Assembly (NCBI RefSeq): GCF_900168685.1
Contig: NZ_FVZN01000014.1
Span: forward strand, 1,426,001-1,490,000
Origin: Solibacillus isronensis
GTDB taxonomy: Bacteria; Bacillota; Bacilli; Bacillales_A; Planococcaceae
Length of the DNA stretch: 64,000 nt
Direction: 5' to 3'
The notes below the pieces were generated by a model. That model saw only the letters and a list, made by a program, of their open reading frames with translations. It had not been told where the DNA came from and ran no database searches. A program made the translations under genes and the position numbers. Below are positions 16,534-25,740 of this stretch, one piece after another. Each line of letters starts with the position of its first letter. Within the stretch, counting starts at the first letter, position 1.

Positions 16534-18543
16534 CTAATTGGAAGATTGTTTCGCCTTATATAATGCCTGATCTGCCAAATCGATTAGCACATCCAAACTT
16601 AAACTGTGCTGTGGATAAATTGATAGACCCATCGAGGCAGTAGGTGAAAAATGAGCCGCTCTAATCATCCATCCGATTTGCAGATTTTCTTTGATCCTGT
16701 CCATTATATGAGCTAGTTGAACAGAGCGTTCTTTTTCATAAAAGGACAGCCCTGTTAAAACAATTAAAAATTCGTCTCCACCCAACCTTATAACAAGGTC
16801 TTCATTCCGCACACTGCGAACGAGCGATTTCCCGAATTGAATTAAAAACTCATCCCCTACATCATGACCATATAAATCATTTACTTGTTTAAAGTTGTCA
16901 CCGTCTAGATATAAAATCGCCAGGCAAGTGCCTGTTTCGTCCGCTTCGGTCTTAAGCAGCGGAAAGTCCTTGTACAGTTTCCGGCGATTACCTAGCTGTG
17001 TCAGGCTATCATGATACGCTAAATATGTTAATTTATCTTCCAGCTGCTTGCGCTCGGTAATTTCTCTTGAAACCATAACAATTTCCGTAATTTCATGATT
17101 TGCCAGATCGAACGTTAGCGTATAATTCCCTTCCGTCCATATCGTGCTATTATCTTTTTTATATAAAAGCAATTCTATTTTCTGTTCTTCTACTATATCA
17201 ACCGTTTCCGGGTTCAATGCTTCATGCCACAGTTGGACACTTTCTGGCTTCAGCAATCGATCGTACGGTACACCTATCAGCTCATCTTCCCGATAGCCAA
17301 GTTTCCTTGAATAGGAAGGTGAAGCGTATTTAATTTTGCCGAAACGGTCTGTTACGACGATAAAATCATTCGTATTTTCAGTAATTGCTCTGAAATTACG
17401 TTCAATTATATATAGTTCGGACATTAATTGCTTTTCAGATGAAATATTATATTGAACCATTAAAAACTGCTCAACATCCCCTAGTTCATTTTTCAAAGGA
17501 ATCATAGTTGAGTCCACCCAATAAATCTCGCCATTCTTTTTACGGTTGCACACTTCATCACGCCAAATTTCTTCTTTACTGACTTTTTGCCAATTACTCA
17601 TTAAAGTTGTATCAGGGTGATACGTCGAATGAAGAAAATGGTGTGGCATACCGATTAGTTCCTCATGGGTAAAGCCTGTATTTTTAACAACTCTTTCATT
17701 TACATCTATTATATTTCCGTCAGCATCTGTAAAAATTACGTCTGCAAATGAATTGATCGCGTTTTTGAACATTTCCAGGCCGTGCGATGCGGTACGTAAA
17801 GCCTGTCCTTGTTTTATAAACTCTGTTATTTCTTGCAATATAATAAATACGGCAATATTTTCTCCGTTGCTTGTCAGCGAGGAAAAAGAAGCAGTAAAAC
17901 ATCGCTGTTCATTATGTTTATCGATAAAGAACAGCATTTTTGATTGAACATTTTCCCCAAGCTGGGCACGTTTCAAATAGCTTTTTAATTTTTTGGCCAT
18001 TTTTCTTTTTAAAAAAGGCATGTCTAATATACTTGTACGGGACGCATCTTCTACTTGAATATTAAACTCATCCATAAATTTTGTGTTTGCTTCTAGCAAT
18101 TGCAGGTCATTAGAAATTAATATCGTTGATAAAAATGAATTAGAAAATAAGGACCGCATAAATAAATATTTATCTTCTAAATCAAGACTCATCGATACTT
18201 CTTTTGTCATTGCCAAAATATAATTTTTCCCGTCTTGTACTACTGGAATAGTTGTCGTTCTTTGTTTTCGAACGTTCATTCTTTCATAAGTGAAATCTTC
18301 AAATTCAACTTGTTTATTTTGTTCGATTGTTAAGTCGTAATGGTGAATAATCGTTTTTGCCATATGGGACGGGATTACCTGTTCGATCGTTTTGCCGCAA
18401 GGATTCGTATTAATTAATTTTACTGCAGCATCATTGACAAAAATATAACGATACTTCTCATCTATTTTTTCCATAAAGAACACAGCATCATTACTATTTT
18501 TGAATAACAAATTCAATAGATCCATTGAAAAAATGGAACTCAT
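16534..18543 (-). CDS. Diguanylate cyclase with multiple PAS domains
   Basis: 669 residues, apparently soluble. Tandem PAS-like domains cover about residues 8-90, 130-245, 262-375 and 385-500, the third and fourth being the clearest (for example DANIIDVNERVVKNTGF-type and SPSYSRKLGYREDEL segments). The C-terminal GGDEF domain is about 510-668, with an intact RLGGDEFLIVL active site and an RNED I-site five residues before it, so product inhibition by c-di-GMP is expected. There is no EAL domain. It should make c-di-GMP in response to small-molecule, redox or light input through PAS; the ligand is unknown. It starts 28 nt after dapF and is probably co-transcribed. Confidence 0.9.
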   Translation of the reverse strand: MSSIFSMDLLNLLFKNSNDAVFFMEKIDEKYRYIFVNDAAVKLINTNPCGKTIEQVIPSHMAKTIIHHYDLTIEQNKQVEFEDFTYERMNVRKQRTTTIPVVQDGKNYILAMTKEVSMSLDLEDKYLFMRSLFSNSFLSTILISNDLQLLEANTKFMDEFNIQVEDASRTSILDMPFLKRKMAKKLKSYLKRAQLGENVQSKMLFFIDKHNEQRCFTASFSSLTSNGENIAVFIILQEITEFIKQGQALRTASHGLEMFKNAINSFADVIFTDADGNIIDVNERVVKNTGFTHEELIGMPHHFLHSTYHPDTTLMSNWQKVSKEEIWRDEVCNRKKNGEIYWVDSTMIPLKNELGDVEQFLMVQYNISSEKQLMSELYIIERNFRAITENTNDFIVVTDRFGKIKYASPSYSRKLGYREDELIGVPYDRLLKPESVQLWHEALNPETVDIVEEQKIELLLYKKDNSTIWTEGNYTLTFDLANHEITEIVMVSREITERKQLEDKLTYLAYHDSLTQLGNRRKLYKDFPLLKTEADETGTCLAILYLDGDNFKQVNDLYGHDVGDEFLIQFGKSLVRSVRNEDLVIRLGGDEFLIVLTGLSFYEKERSVQLAHIMDRIKENLQIGWMIRAAHFSPTASMGLSIYPQHSLSLDVLIDLADQALYKAKQSSN

Positions 18544-18571
18544 TATCCTTGTCCCCCTACTTTACTGATCT

Positions 18572-19534
18572 TTACAGAAAGCTTTCTATTTTATCATTCA
18601 CAAAAAGTTTGCATTTCTCATATTGGATTTGTTCTTCAGATGGCTGAACATGAACCAACTGTATTTTTTCGTCATGAATTTCAAACTCATATTCCCCTAA
18701 TACCGTGGCATTTCCGATAAGTGCTAATTCCCAGCTTCCTTCATTAGTTGAAACTTCACATTGAACAAAGCCACCTGGGTTATAGACGGTTACTTTACTA
18801 TTCGTAACGAAACCTTCAATAGAGGCTATTAGTGCAGAAGCAGTCATTGCAGTACCACAAGCATTTGTAAAGCCTACACCCCGCTCATAAGTTCGGACAA
18901 ATATTTCATTAGGCGATAATGGCTGGACATAGCTGACATTTACCCCATCAGGGCAATATTCATTTTCGCTGTTCAAATAGGATGCGAGCTGTTGTTGGTG
19001 TCTCGTATTTTCGATATATTTTTTATCAACGATTCCGATTAAATGCGGGTTCGGTACAGAAATCGCAGTAAAAGGAATTTCTTCTGAGAAAGCAGGTATA
19101 ATTTCATGGCGCAATTGTTTTTTGTTATCTACCTTCATTGGTAATGATGATAACTCAAATGAAACGGGCGAAATTTCTACAGAGTATGTAGGAAGCTGTT
19201 CAAAAATGGAATCCTCTCGTTTCACTTTCAAACAGGCATGCATTGTTTCGATAACCGCTTCATTAACATTTAATTTTTCACAGACATAACGTGCGACGCA
19301 GCGCAATCCATTCCCGCACATCGAAGCTTCCGATCCGTCTGCATTGATAACGCGCATTTTTGCATCTGCAACAGAAGAAGGAAGCACCAATAATAAGCCA
19401 TCTGCACCACCATTATTTGATGGTTGACATAATTGTTTTGTGATATTCACAAAATTAAATTGTTCATCATATAATGCTTCGTATAAATAAAATGTATTTC
19501 CAGAACCATGAACTTTTGTAAGTTGGATATTCAT
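18572..19534 (-). CDS. dapF: Diaminopimelate epimerase
   Basis: Converts LL- to meso-diaminopimelate in lysine and peptidoglycan precursor synthesis. 320 residues, somewhat longer than the common 270-290 because of a C-terminal tail of about 35 residues. The N-terminus (KVHGSGNTFYLYE) is typical. The two catalytic cysteines sit in SMCGNGLRCVARY (about residue 73) and FTNACGTAMTASA (about 228). The start is supported by GGAGG 6 nt before the ATG. It heads a transcript that continues into the diguanylate cyclase gene, an unusual partnership. No L-box is seen in its upstream region. Confidence 0.95.
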   Translation of the reverse strand: MNIQLTKVHGSGNTFYLYEALYDEQFNFVNITKQLCQPSNNGGADGLLLVLPSSVADAKMRVINADGSEASMCGNGLRCVARYVCEKLNVNEAVIETMHACLKVKREDSIFEQLPTYSVEISPVSFELSSLPMKVDNKKQLRHEIIPAFSEEIPFTAISVPNPHLIGIVDKKYIENTRHQQQLASYLNSENEYCPDGVNVSYVQPLSPNEIFVRTYERGVGFTNACGTAMTASALIASIEGFVTNSKVTVYNPGGFVQCEVSTNEGSWELALIGNATVLGEYEFEIHDEKIQLVHVQPSEEQIQYEKCKLFVNDKIESFL

Positions 19535-19924
19535 ATTTTGTGCCTCCGCGTTCTCTCTTATTTTATTATATTATACTTTTAAAAAATTCATCTTGTCATT
19601 AATAGTTTTTATTTACGCACTTTTCTGAATATATCGACTTTTAGCAGAAAAAAATGTTTTTTTCGAGCTTGAAAGTTGCGTCAAGAGAATATATTATAAT
19701 AAACTGTAGATATATTTCTTATTTCGATATTGTTATTAATTGTCTAGGATAGAGCGAGACATACGAATTATGCATAATAGTTTAACGTCAAATTCTTTTA
19801 GGTAAGATCAAGCTCGAAATGACTACTGCCTTATGATAAAGAACCTTTTAGCATCAGAAGATTATTTGCACCATTTCTTTAACAACAGGCTCTACCATTT
19901 TCTTCTTAAAAGGAGGCGTTTCAC
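19535..19924. other. Divergent promoter region with long leader of the GNAT gene
   Basis: 390 nt between divergent dapF (-) and a GNAT gene (+). A perfect TATAAT at 19695-19700 could be a plus-strand -10, but the available -35 candidates (TTGAAA, TTGCGT) have spacings of 20 and 13. If used, the leader would exceed 200 nt. I do not recognise a riboswitch or T-box in it and see no supported ORF. Confidence 0.5.
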
Positions 19925-20473
19925 ATGTTAAAACAAAGAGAACTTCATGAAACAGCAGAATTATACGAATTATTACGTCATCCGTCTGTGTTTCCATTCG
20001 TACGTCAGAAAGCGACTTCAGCTGAAGAGTATTTATTTATGACTAAACAATTAATAGAAGAAGAACAAAACGGATTAACGATTTCACGTACAATTGTAGA
20101 TGATTGGGGTGCCCCAATCGGAACAATCAGTATTTTTGATATCCAAGATGGCGCCGGCTTTTTAGGAACATGGATCGGCAAGCCATATCAAGGCATCGGT
20201 TATAATCAGAAAGCGAAATTAGCGTTTTTAAATGAACTATTTTTCGATTATGATTTCCATACAGTTTTCTTACGCATCCGGGAAGAAAATGCACGCTCAC
20301 AAGCAGCAGCATTAAAATTACCTTATGTAGTAGATGCTGCGGAATCAAATCCATCTCTTTTCACAGAAATTAATCAAGGCGTAAATAAATTCCGTCTTTT
20401 TAAAATTCCAAAGGATCTGTTCTATTTAACAACTGCAAATACGCACGAGGAAACAGAAGAACAGGCAATGTAA
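19925..20473 (+). CDS. GNAT-family N-acetyltransferase (RimJ/RimL-like)
   Basis: 182 residues starting at an ATG preceded by AAAAGGAGG. The fold follows the RimJ/RimL branch of acetyl-CoA-dependent transferases: LHETAELYELLRHP at the N-terminus, ISIFDIQDG as the central strand and the acetyl-CoA-binding GTWIGKPYQGIGYNQKAK near residue 85. FLRIREENARSQAAALKLPY near residue 120 is the helix following the pyrophosphate loop. The substrate is unknown; related enzymes acetylate protein N-termini or small amines. It is monocistronic with a strong terminator and an unusually long, unexplained 5' region. Confidence 0.85.
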   Translation: MLKQRELHETAELYELLRHPSVFPFVRQKATSAEEYLFMTKQLIEEEQNGLTISRTIVDDWGAPIGTISIFDIQDGAGFLGTWIGKPYQGIGYNQKAKLAFLNELFFDYDFHTVFLRIREENARSQAAALKLPYVVDAAESNPSLFTEINQGVNKFRLFKIPKDLFYLTTANTHEETEEQAM

Positions 20474-20554
20474 AAAGGAAATTTTCACTAGTGACGTGAT
20501 AACCTTCTTTACGCTTATATGTAAGAGGCGTCAAAAATATTCCTTAAACAAAAC

Positions 20555-20596
20555 AAGGGGCTACCTTAAAAGTATGAACTTTTAGGTAACCCCTTT
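20555..20596. terminator. Bidirectional terminator between the GNAT gene and murG
   Basis: Long stem (AAGGGGCTACCTTAAAAGT with ACTTTTAGGTAACCCCTT, one bulge) with T-rich flanks, between convergent genes. Confidence 0.85.
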
Positions 20597-20604
20597 TCTA
20601 TTTA

Positions 20605-21681
20605 TTATTTTTCATATTGAGTAATTAAGGCAACCATTTCTTTCGGTGTTTTCGGATGTTCGACTTCAAGCATATGGTCGATCATTTCTTCCGCTTTCTC
20701 TTCAAGCTTTTGAATCGCTTGCATGAGTGATTCTTTTGTCAATTTTTCCTCGTCCAATACTTGTGCAAAGCCTTGTTTTTTAAATAAGTTGGCATTTAAA
20801 ATCTGATCTCCACGACTTTTTGCAGCAGAAAGAGGAATGAGCAACATCGGCTTATGCAATGCTAAAAATTCAAAAATCGAGTTTGAACCTGCTCGCGATA
20901 CAACAAAATCTGTAGCATACAGTAAATCAGGCAATTCTGTCGTCACATATTCAAACTGAGAGTAGCCTTGCAGATTTTCAAGTTTTTTGTCGGCGTTTCC
21001 TTTACCGCATAAATGGATAATCTGATATTTTTCAAGTAGTACAGGCAAATTTTCACGAAGCGCATCATTAATAATGACTGACCCTAAACTGCCACCCATG
21101 ACAAGCAGAACTTTTTTTTCTGTTGTGAAGCCACATAATGCCAAGCCACGTTCACGATTTCCTTCAAATAGTTGCTGACGAATGATCGAGCCTGTGCAAG
21201 TCGATTTATCGTTCGGTAAATGTTTCATCGTTTCTTTAAAAACCGTAAAGATATGGGACGCGAACGGCAATGAAATTTTATTCGCTAATCCAGGCGTCAC
21301 GTCCGATTCATGGACAACCACCGGAATATTTGCCAACTTTGCCGCAATAACGACAGGCACTGAAACAAATCCGCCTTTAGAAAAGATGACAGTCGGTTTA
21401 ATTTTTTTGATTATCGAAAAGGCTTGTGTAACCCCTGCCATTACTTTAAACGGATCTGTAAAATTCTGTACTGAAAAGTAACGACGCAGCTTTCCGCTCG
21501 AGATACTGTGATATGGTAATGAAGGAAAAGCGTTTGTTATAAGTTCCTTTTCAATCCCATCATGAGAGCCTATATAATGGACATTATACCCCGCTTCCTG
21601 TAATGAAGGAATAATCGCTTCATTTAGTGATACGTGACCGGCCGTACCCCCGCCTGTTAAAATAATTGTTTTTTCGTTCAT
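20605..21681 (-). CDS. murG: MurG-type UDP-GlcNAc:lipid I N-acetylglucosaminyltransferase
   Basis: 358 residues, GT-B glycosyltransferase of the MurG family, which adds GlcNAc to lipid I at the inner face of the membrane to make lipid II. The glycine-rich loop 1 is [17 protein letters not shown], a variant of the usual TGGGTGGH. The second glycine loop VMGGSLGS is near residue 194, and the UDP-sugar signature [25 protein letters not shown] is near 257. It stands alone, outside any division/cell-wall cluster. Some Bacillus species carry two murG copies and this form resembles the second, so it may be a paralogue. The start follows AGGAG by 6 nt. Confidence 0.9.
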   Translation of the reverse strand: MNEKTIILTGGGTAGHVSLNEAIIPSLQEAGYNVHYIGSHDGIEKELITNAFPSLPYHSISSGKLRRYFSVQNFTDPFKVMAGVTQAFSIIKKIKPTVIFSKGGFVSVPVVIAAKLANIPVVVHESDVTPGLANKISLPFASHIFTVFKETMKHLPNDKSTCTGSIIRQQLFEGNRERGLALCGFTTEKKVLLVMGGSLGSVIINDALRENLPVLLEKYQIIHLCGKGNADKKLENLQGYSQFEYVTTELPDLLYATDFVVSRAGSNSIFEFLALHKPMLLIPLSAAKSRGDQILNANLFKKQGFAQVLDEEKLTKESLMQAIQKLEEKAEEMIDHMLEVEHPKTPKEMVALITQYEK

Positions 21682-22076
21682 AAATTTCTCCTAACAAAGC
21701 AATTGTCATTGCATCTATTTTATGCAACATGACATTTCAACATGCTTCGATAAATATCTTATTTATTTGATGTGATATTTTATTTTCAATGCTTTTTAAT
21801 AGTTCATTTTTAATATTCTTATTTGTTCTAATTTTATTATTCTAAAAAAATGATTTTACTTATTATCACTTCTATTCCGTCGATTTCTACACCTTTTTTT
21901 AAAAGGCTTTTAAAAGTATACCGTATATTGTAGCACATTTTAGCACTTTATAAAGCATTTCTCTAAAAATGGGTGTTTTCGCATATAAAATTATAAAGGC
22001 CAAAAGAAATAATAAATATTCGATAAAAGTATTTTTATTGTTTCAAGAATTCAATCAATAACTAAATAACCAAAAA
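21682..22076. other. AT-rich intergenic region
   Basis: About 400 nt upstream of murG, highly AT-rich. It holds the murG promoter by position, but I could not single out a confident -35/-10 pair. No ORF with ribosome binding site and no recognised RNA element. Confidence 0.45.
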
Positions 22077-22078
22077 AA

Positions 22079-22105
22079 CTACCCTCTTCATTGCGAAAAG
22101 GATAG
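22079..22105 (-). terminator. Terminator of the CAP-domain gene
   Basis: 11-bp stem (CTACCCTCTTC with GAAAAGGATAG on the plus strand, G-U pairs in the RNA) followed on the minus strand by TTTTTTT, 10 nt after the stop. Confidence 0.8.
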
Positions 22106-22115
22106 CATCAGCAAA

Positions 22116-22922
22116 TTATTTTTTAATAAATTGTTGTGTCCAAATATTACCGCCCTGCACATAGCCTACGCCAATATGAGTGAAGTCTTTATTTAAAATA
22201 TTTGCTCGGTGACCTTCTGAATTCATCCATGCTTGTACAACCTCTTCAGGTGATTTTTGACCTTTGGCGATGTTTTCACCGGCAGATTTATAAGCAATAC
22301 CTAATGCTTTCAAACGGTCAAACGGGCTGCCGAATGTTGGTGATGTATGCGAGAAGTAGTTTTTATCTTTCATATCTTGAGATTTCTCACGTGCTGCTGC
22401 CATTAATGGGCGGTCGATTTGTAATGCACTTAAACCGTTTTTAGCACGTTCTGCGTTCGTTAATGCAACAACTTTTTCTTCGATCGCTAAGATTTGATCA
22501 GTAGCTGTCGTTTCTTTTTGTTCTTGAGCTGGTGCCTGATCAGTTTTAGATTGTGTAGCAGGTGTTTGTGACGTTGTAGGAGCTTTTGGAGTTTCGTTGT
22601 TTACAACATTTGTTGGCTCTTTTTCTACTTCCTTGCTAACCTCTTTGTTTGTTTCCTTAATAACTTCTTTATCAGCCTCTTTAGTAGTCTCTTTGTTTAC
22701 TTCTGTTGAAGCTGGTTTTTTAATACCTGTCCAATTTTGAGGTGTCGTTTTTACAAATTTATAGAAATTGTTAAGTTTTATATTATAGTCATTCGCTAAT
22801 TGAATGTGATTTGAAGTTGCTGTTGATTTGCCCCCTTCAGTTGCATTTGAACTTGCATTCGCAACGGGTGCTTGAGTTGCAAAAAGTATTACTGCACAAA
22901 ATGGTAGAATTAATTTTTTCAT
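22116..22922 (-). CDS. Secreted CAP-domain (SCP/PR1-like, YkwD family) protein
   Basis: 268 residues from the ATG at 22922, which has GGAGG 8 nt upstream (an in-frame ATG at 22949 has none). A signal peptide (MKKLILPFCAVILFATQAPVANA) precedes a low-complexity linker rich in Thr, Lys and Glu with repeated (T)KE(A/V)-type triplets (about residues 70-115). The C-terminal CAP domain (about 150-268) has LTNAERAKNGL, YFSHTSPTFGSPFDRL, AGENIAKG, WMNSEGHRANIL and IGVGY, the classic motif order. CAP proteins are extracellular and of mostly unknown activity; in spore formers the YkwD group is common. The linker may interact with cell wall (inference). Confidence 0.9.
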   Translation of the reverse strand: MKKLILPFCAVILFATQAPVANASSNATEGGKSTATSNHIQLANDYNIKLNNFYKFVKTTPQNWTGIKKPASTEVNKETTKEADKEVIKETNKEVSKEVEKEPTNVVNNETPKAPTTSQTPATQSKTDQAPAQEQKETTATDQILAIEEKVVALTNAERAKNGLSALQIDRPLMAAAREKSQDMKDKNYFSHTSPTFGSPFDRLKALGIAYKSAGENIAKGQKSPEEVVQAWMNSEGHRANILNKDFTHIGVGYVQGGNIWTQQFIKK

Positions 22923-23100
22923 TTTGTACGCCTCCTTTCGTGACTTCATCGTAACTGAAAAATCGAAGAAAAAAAGGCCTATAAATTGGTAAACTATCCA
23001 TCTACCAAATTATTAGCCTTAAAATCTTATATTTTATTCGTAATTTGCGATAAATTTATCCAATTTCCTCATACATTTCATATGAAAAGCTATTGACGAA

Positions 23101-24003
23101 TTATGATAGAGAGATAATTTCTAGATTTTTAATGTTTTCACCAATGATGACTAAGTTCGGTTCCATTTTTATATATTCCGGCAGCCATTGGACCATTCCA
23201 TAAGCATATTGGAACAGCATCGGATTTTTGATTCCCTCAATCGGAACGTAGCCTTTCATACGGTAAACTGTATCAGGTAATGAGCGCACCCAGTTTTCAA
23301 ACTGTTCTTGTGTAAAGCTTGTATCAAATCGAACGAGTCGTGAGCCTAAATTAAAGCTTTCACCAATACGGGCTGTTACGATATCGTCTTTTGATATACG
23401 AGCAGTTGACTGCATATTTTGCAATAACTTTAACGGAACACGACCATTTGTCGTCTGAAGGATAAAGGCATTTGAATTAAACCCTTGCAGTTCATAAACA
23501 ACTTGCGCTTGTTCCGATTCCGTAAGCAAGTCCGTTTTATTGGCCAATAAAAGATGGGCATGACGAATTTGCTCCATAAATAGAGATCGAACTTGCGGAG
23601 TAAGGCTTGATCGGTCTAACCATAACCGACTGTCCGCCACCGTCACAATTCCTTTAATATTTAACTTATCTGCAAATAGAGGCGAATAGACGGCGTCCAG
23701 TGCTTCCACAGGGTGTGCAGCCCCGGTTGTTTCTATTATAAGTACATCAAAATCCTGATCGTGTAAAAGCGATTGAATTTGTGCTTCTGTTTTTTCCGCT
23801 CCGCTGCAGCAAATACAGCCTTCCAACATTTCCTTCAACGGTACATCCTGTTCCACCGCCTGTGAATCGAATGGCAGCTTGCCTAATTCGTTCATAATAA
23901 CAGCAGGCTTCAAATTGGCTTCTTTCAATTGACGAATGACGTCGGTTAACATGGACGTTTTCCCGCTCCCTAAAAATCCGCTAAATAAATATACATCCTT
24001 CAT
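23101..24003 (-). CDS. COG0523 (CobW/P47K) family metal-chaperone GTPase
   Basis: 300 residues. Walker A GFLGSGKTS (about residue 8), the metal-binding CxCC motif as GCICC (about 63), Walker B-like IIETTGAAHP (about 87) and the guanine-specificity NKTDL (about 156) are all present. A C-terminal CobW_C-like domain follows. Family members move Zn, Ni or Co to client enzymes in a GTP-dependent way. The usual histidine-rich metal loop is absent. I found no obvious Zur-type operator upstream, so the metal is undetermined. The start follows AGGAAGTGG. Confidence 0.88.
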   Translation of the reverse strand: MKDVYLFSGFLGSGKTSMLTDVIRQLKEANLKPAVIMNELGKLPFDSQAVEQDVPLKEMLEGCICCSGAEKTEAQIQSLLHDQDFDVLIIETTGAAHPVEALDAVYSPLFADKLNIKGIVTVADSRLWLDRSSLTPQVRSLFMEQIRHAHLLLANKTDLLTESEQAQVVYELQGFNSNAFILQTTNGRVPLKLLQNMQSTARISKDDIVTARIGESFNLGSRLVRFDTSFTQEQFENWVRSLPDTVYRMKGYVPIEGIKNPMLFQYAYGMVQWLPEYIKMEPNLVIIGENIKNLEIISLS

Positions 24004-24070
24004 ATTTCCACTTCCTATAATAATGGGCTGACAATAAAGTGTTTCTGCACTTTTTGCCAGCCCGCATTTT

Positions 24071-25573
24071 TTATTCGTTTGTTGATTCTTCAGGCTTAAT
24101 TTCCAGTAATTCTTTCGCCTTTAAAATTTGTGGATCTTCTGTTTTCAGCTTTTCGCTAATGGCATCCATTAAGGCATATGTTGTATTACCTGTTAAAATA
24201 CCTGTTACTTCTAATTCATTATCTTGTTGATATGCTTTTATTGCAGCTTCAGTCTCTTCATCAAATTTTGTATCGACTTCACCTGGCTCATATCCCAATA
24301 CTTCCAGAATACGCTCAGCTGTTTTAATTGACGCATGATTGGCATCCTGTTCATATTGCTGGCTCGGATCGATATATGGTAATGAAGCATAATCCGGATA
24401 GTCAACTTTCACATCCGGTGCAATTCCTTTTTCATTCACCCAGTTACCGTCTGGAGTTAACCATTTGCCTGTTGTGAACTTCAAGTTTGCTCCGTCTTCC
24501 ATATAAATGATTTCCTGCATTGTCCCTTTACCAAAGGAGTTTAATCCAACGATTTGGGCTCCCGCAGATTCTTTTAGTGCACCTGCCAAAATTTCAGAAG
24601 CAGAAGCACTTCCTTCATCGATTAATACTGTTATGGGAAGATTATATTTAGAACGATTGTCCGCAGCTACGATTTGTGGCGCTTCATCTCTTTCTTGAAT
24701 TTGAACGATTGTTTTTCCTTCTTCAACAAACAAGTTAGAAATATCGATTGCCGCCTTTAAATAGCCGCCTGGATTTTGGCGTACATCTAAAACAATCCCT
24801 TTCATCCCTTGCTTTTCATATTCAATTAGCAGCTTTTCAAGTTCCACTGCTGTTTTTTCGCTGAAAGAGGTAATTTGGAAGTGTGCAATTCCTTCTTCAT
24901 CAATATCACCATATACAGTTTCTACAGGAATATCATCACGCACGATTGTCATATCAAAGCTTTCAGCATCCCCGCGTTGAATCGTCAGAGTGACTTCAGA
25001 ACCTTTTTCACCGCGAATCAATAACACAGCTTCTGTAGAGCTCATGCCTTTGACGCTTTTCCCGTCAACTGCCAGTACCATATCTTTCGGTTGTAAACCG
25101 GCTTTTTCTGCAGGTGTATTTTTGATTGGGGAAACAATCATTATATATCCATTTCGTTCTTGGATTTCCGCGCCAATTCCTTGAAAACTTGAAGACAGGC
25201 TTTCATTAAATGAACTTGCCTCATCTTTATTCAAATAATCAGAATAAGGGTCTCCCAATGCATCAAACATTCCGTTGATTGCACCATATACCACTTCTTC
25301 CTCATTTACGTCTTCATAATATTTTTGCTGAAGTGCATCATACGCATCATAAAGTTTTTTAAATTCCGCCCGTTCCACCGGTTCCTTTACTTCCACAACT
25401 TTCTTTTCACCGAATGTTAATGCAAAAATTGTTAAACCGGCTGTACATAAAATTGTCAGGAAAATGACCATTATGAATGCAAATGGTTTCATTCGTAAAT
25501 ATTTCCCTGCCGGCTTTGTAATTTGCTCTTCGTTTAAACCGTTTTGATCCTCATCTCTTTTTTGTTCATCCAT
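24071..25573 (-). CDS. S41 family carboxy-terminal processing protease (CtpA/CtpB type)
   Basis: 500 residues. A short cytoplasmic head is followed by one membrane anchor (about residues 32-54). A PDZ domain (about 120-200, IGAEIQERNGYIMIVSP and LQPKDMVLAVDG) precedes the S41 serine protease domain. The catalytic Ser is in DEGSASASEIL (about 333) and the Lys in NSFGKGTMQE (about 358). A C-terminal peptidoglycan-binding domain covers about 415-475. This is the architecture of Bacillus CtpA/CtpB, extracytoplasmic proteases that process envelope or sporulation proteins; which paralogue cannot be decided here. It lies 67 nt upstream of the COG0523 gene on the same strand. Confidence 0.93.
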   Translation of the reverse strand: MDEQKRDEDQNGLNEEQITKPAGKYLRMKPFAFIMVIFLTILCTAGLTIFALTFGEKKVVEVKEPVERAEFKKLYDAYDALQQKYYEDVNEEEVVYGAINGMFDALGDPYSDYLNKDEASSFNESLSSSFQGIGAEIQERNGYIMIVSPIKNTPAEKAGLQPKDMVLAVDGKSVKGMSSTEAVLLIRGEKGSEVTLTIQRGDAESFDMTIVRDDIPVETVYGDIDEEGIAHFQITSFSEKTAVELEKLLIEYEKQGMKGIVLDVRQNPGGYLKAAIDISNLFVEEGKTIVQIQERDEAPQIVAADNRSKYNLPITVLIDEGSASASEILAGALKESAGAQIVGLNSFGKGTMQEIIYMEDGANLKFTTGKWLTPDGNWVNEKGIAPDVKVDYPDYASLPYIDPSQQYEQDANHASIKTAERILEVLGYEPGEVDTKFDEETEAAIKAYQQDNELEVTGILTGNTTYALMDAISEKLKTEDPQILKAKELLEIKPEESTNE

Positions 25574-25697
25574 TTCAATTTCACCACTCTCATTTTTACA
25601 CTGTCTGATGTCACACTATACCAATAATATCAGTTTACAAGCGACTAGAAAAGGATAGACGTCAATTTTTTTATTTCATTTCATATTAAATAGAAAA

Positions 25698-25734
25698 AAG
25701 CAGCGAATTCCGCCATAAAGCGGCCTCGCTGCTT
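25698..25734 (-). terminator. Terminator of the DUF6612-type lipoprotein gene
   Basis: 9-bp outer stem (AAGCAGCGA with TCGCTGCTT) with inner CCGCC/GGCGG-like pairing, followed on the minus strand by TTTTTTC, 7 nt after the stop. Confidence 0.85.
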
Positions 25735-25740
25735 GAATTG

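Noticed and set aside
24027-24063. Hairpin between the S41 protease and COG0523 genes
   Set aside because: GGGCTG/CAGCCC outer pairing exists, but there is no proper T-run on the minus strand, so I do not call it a terminator.
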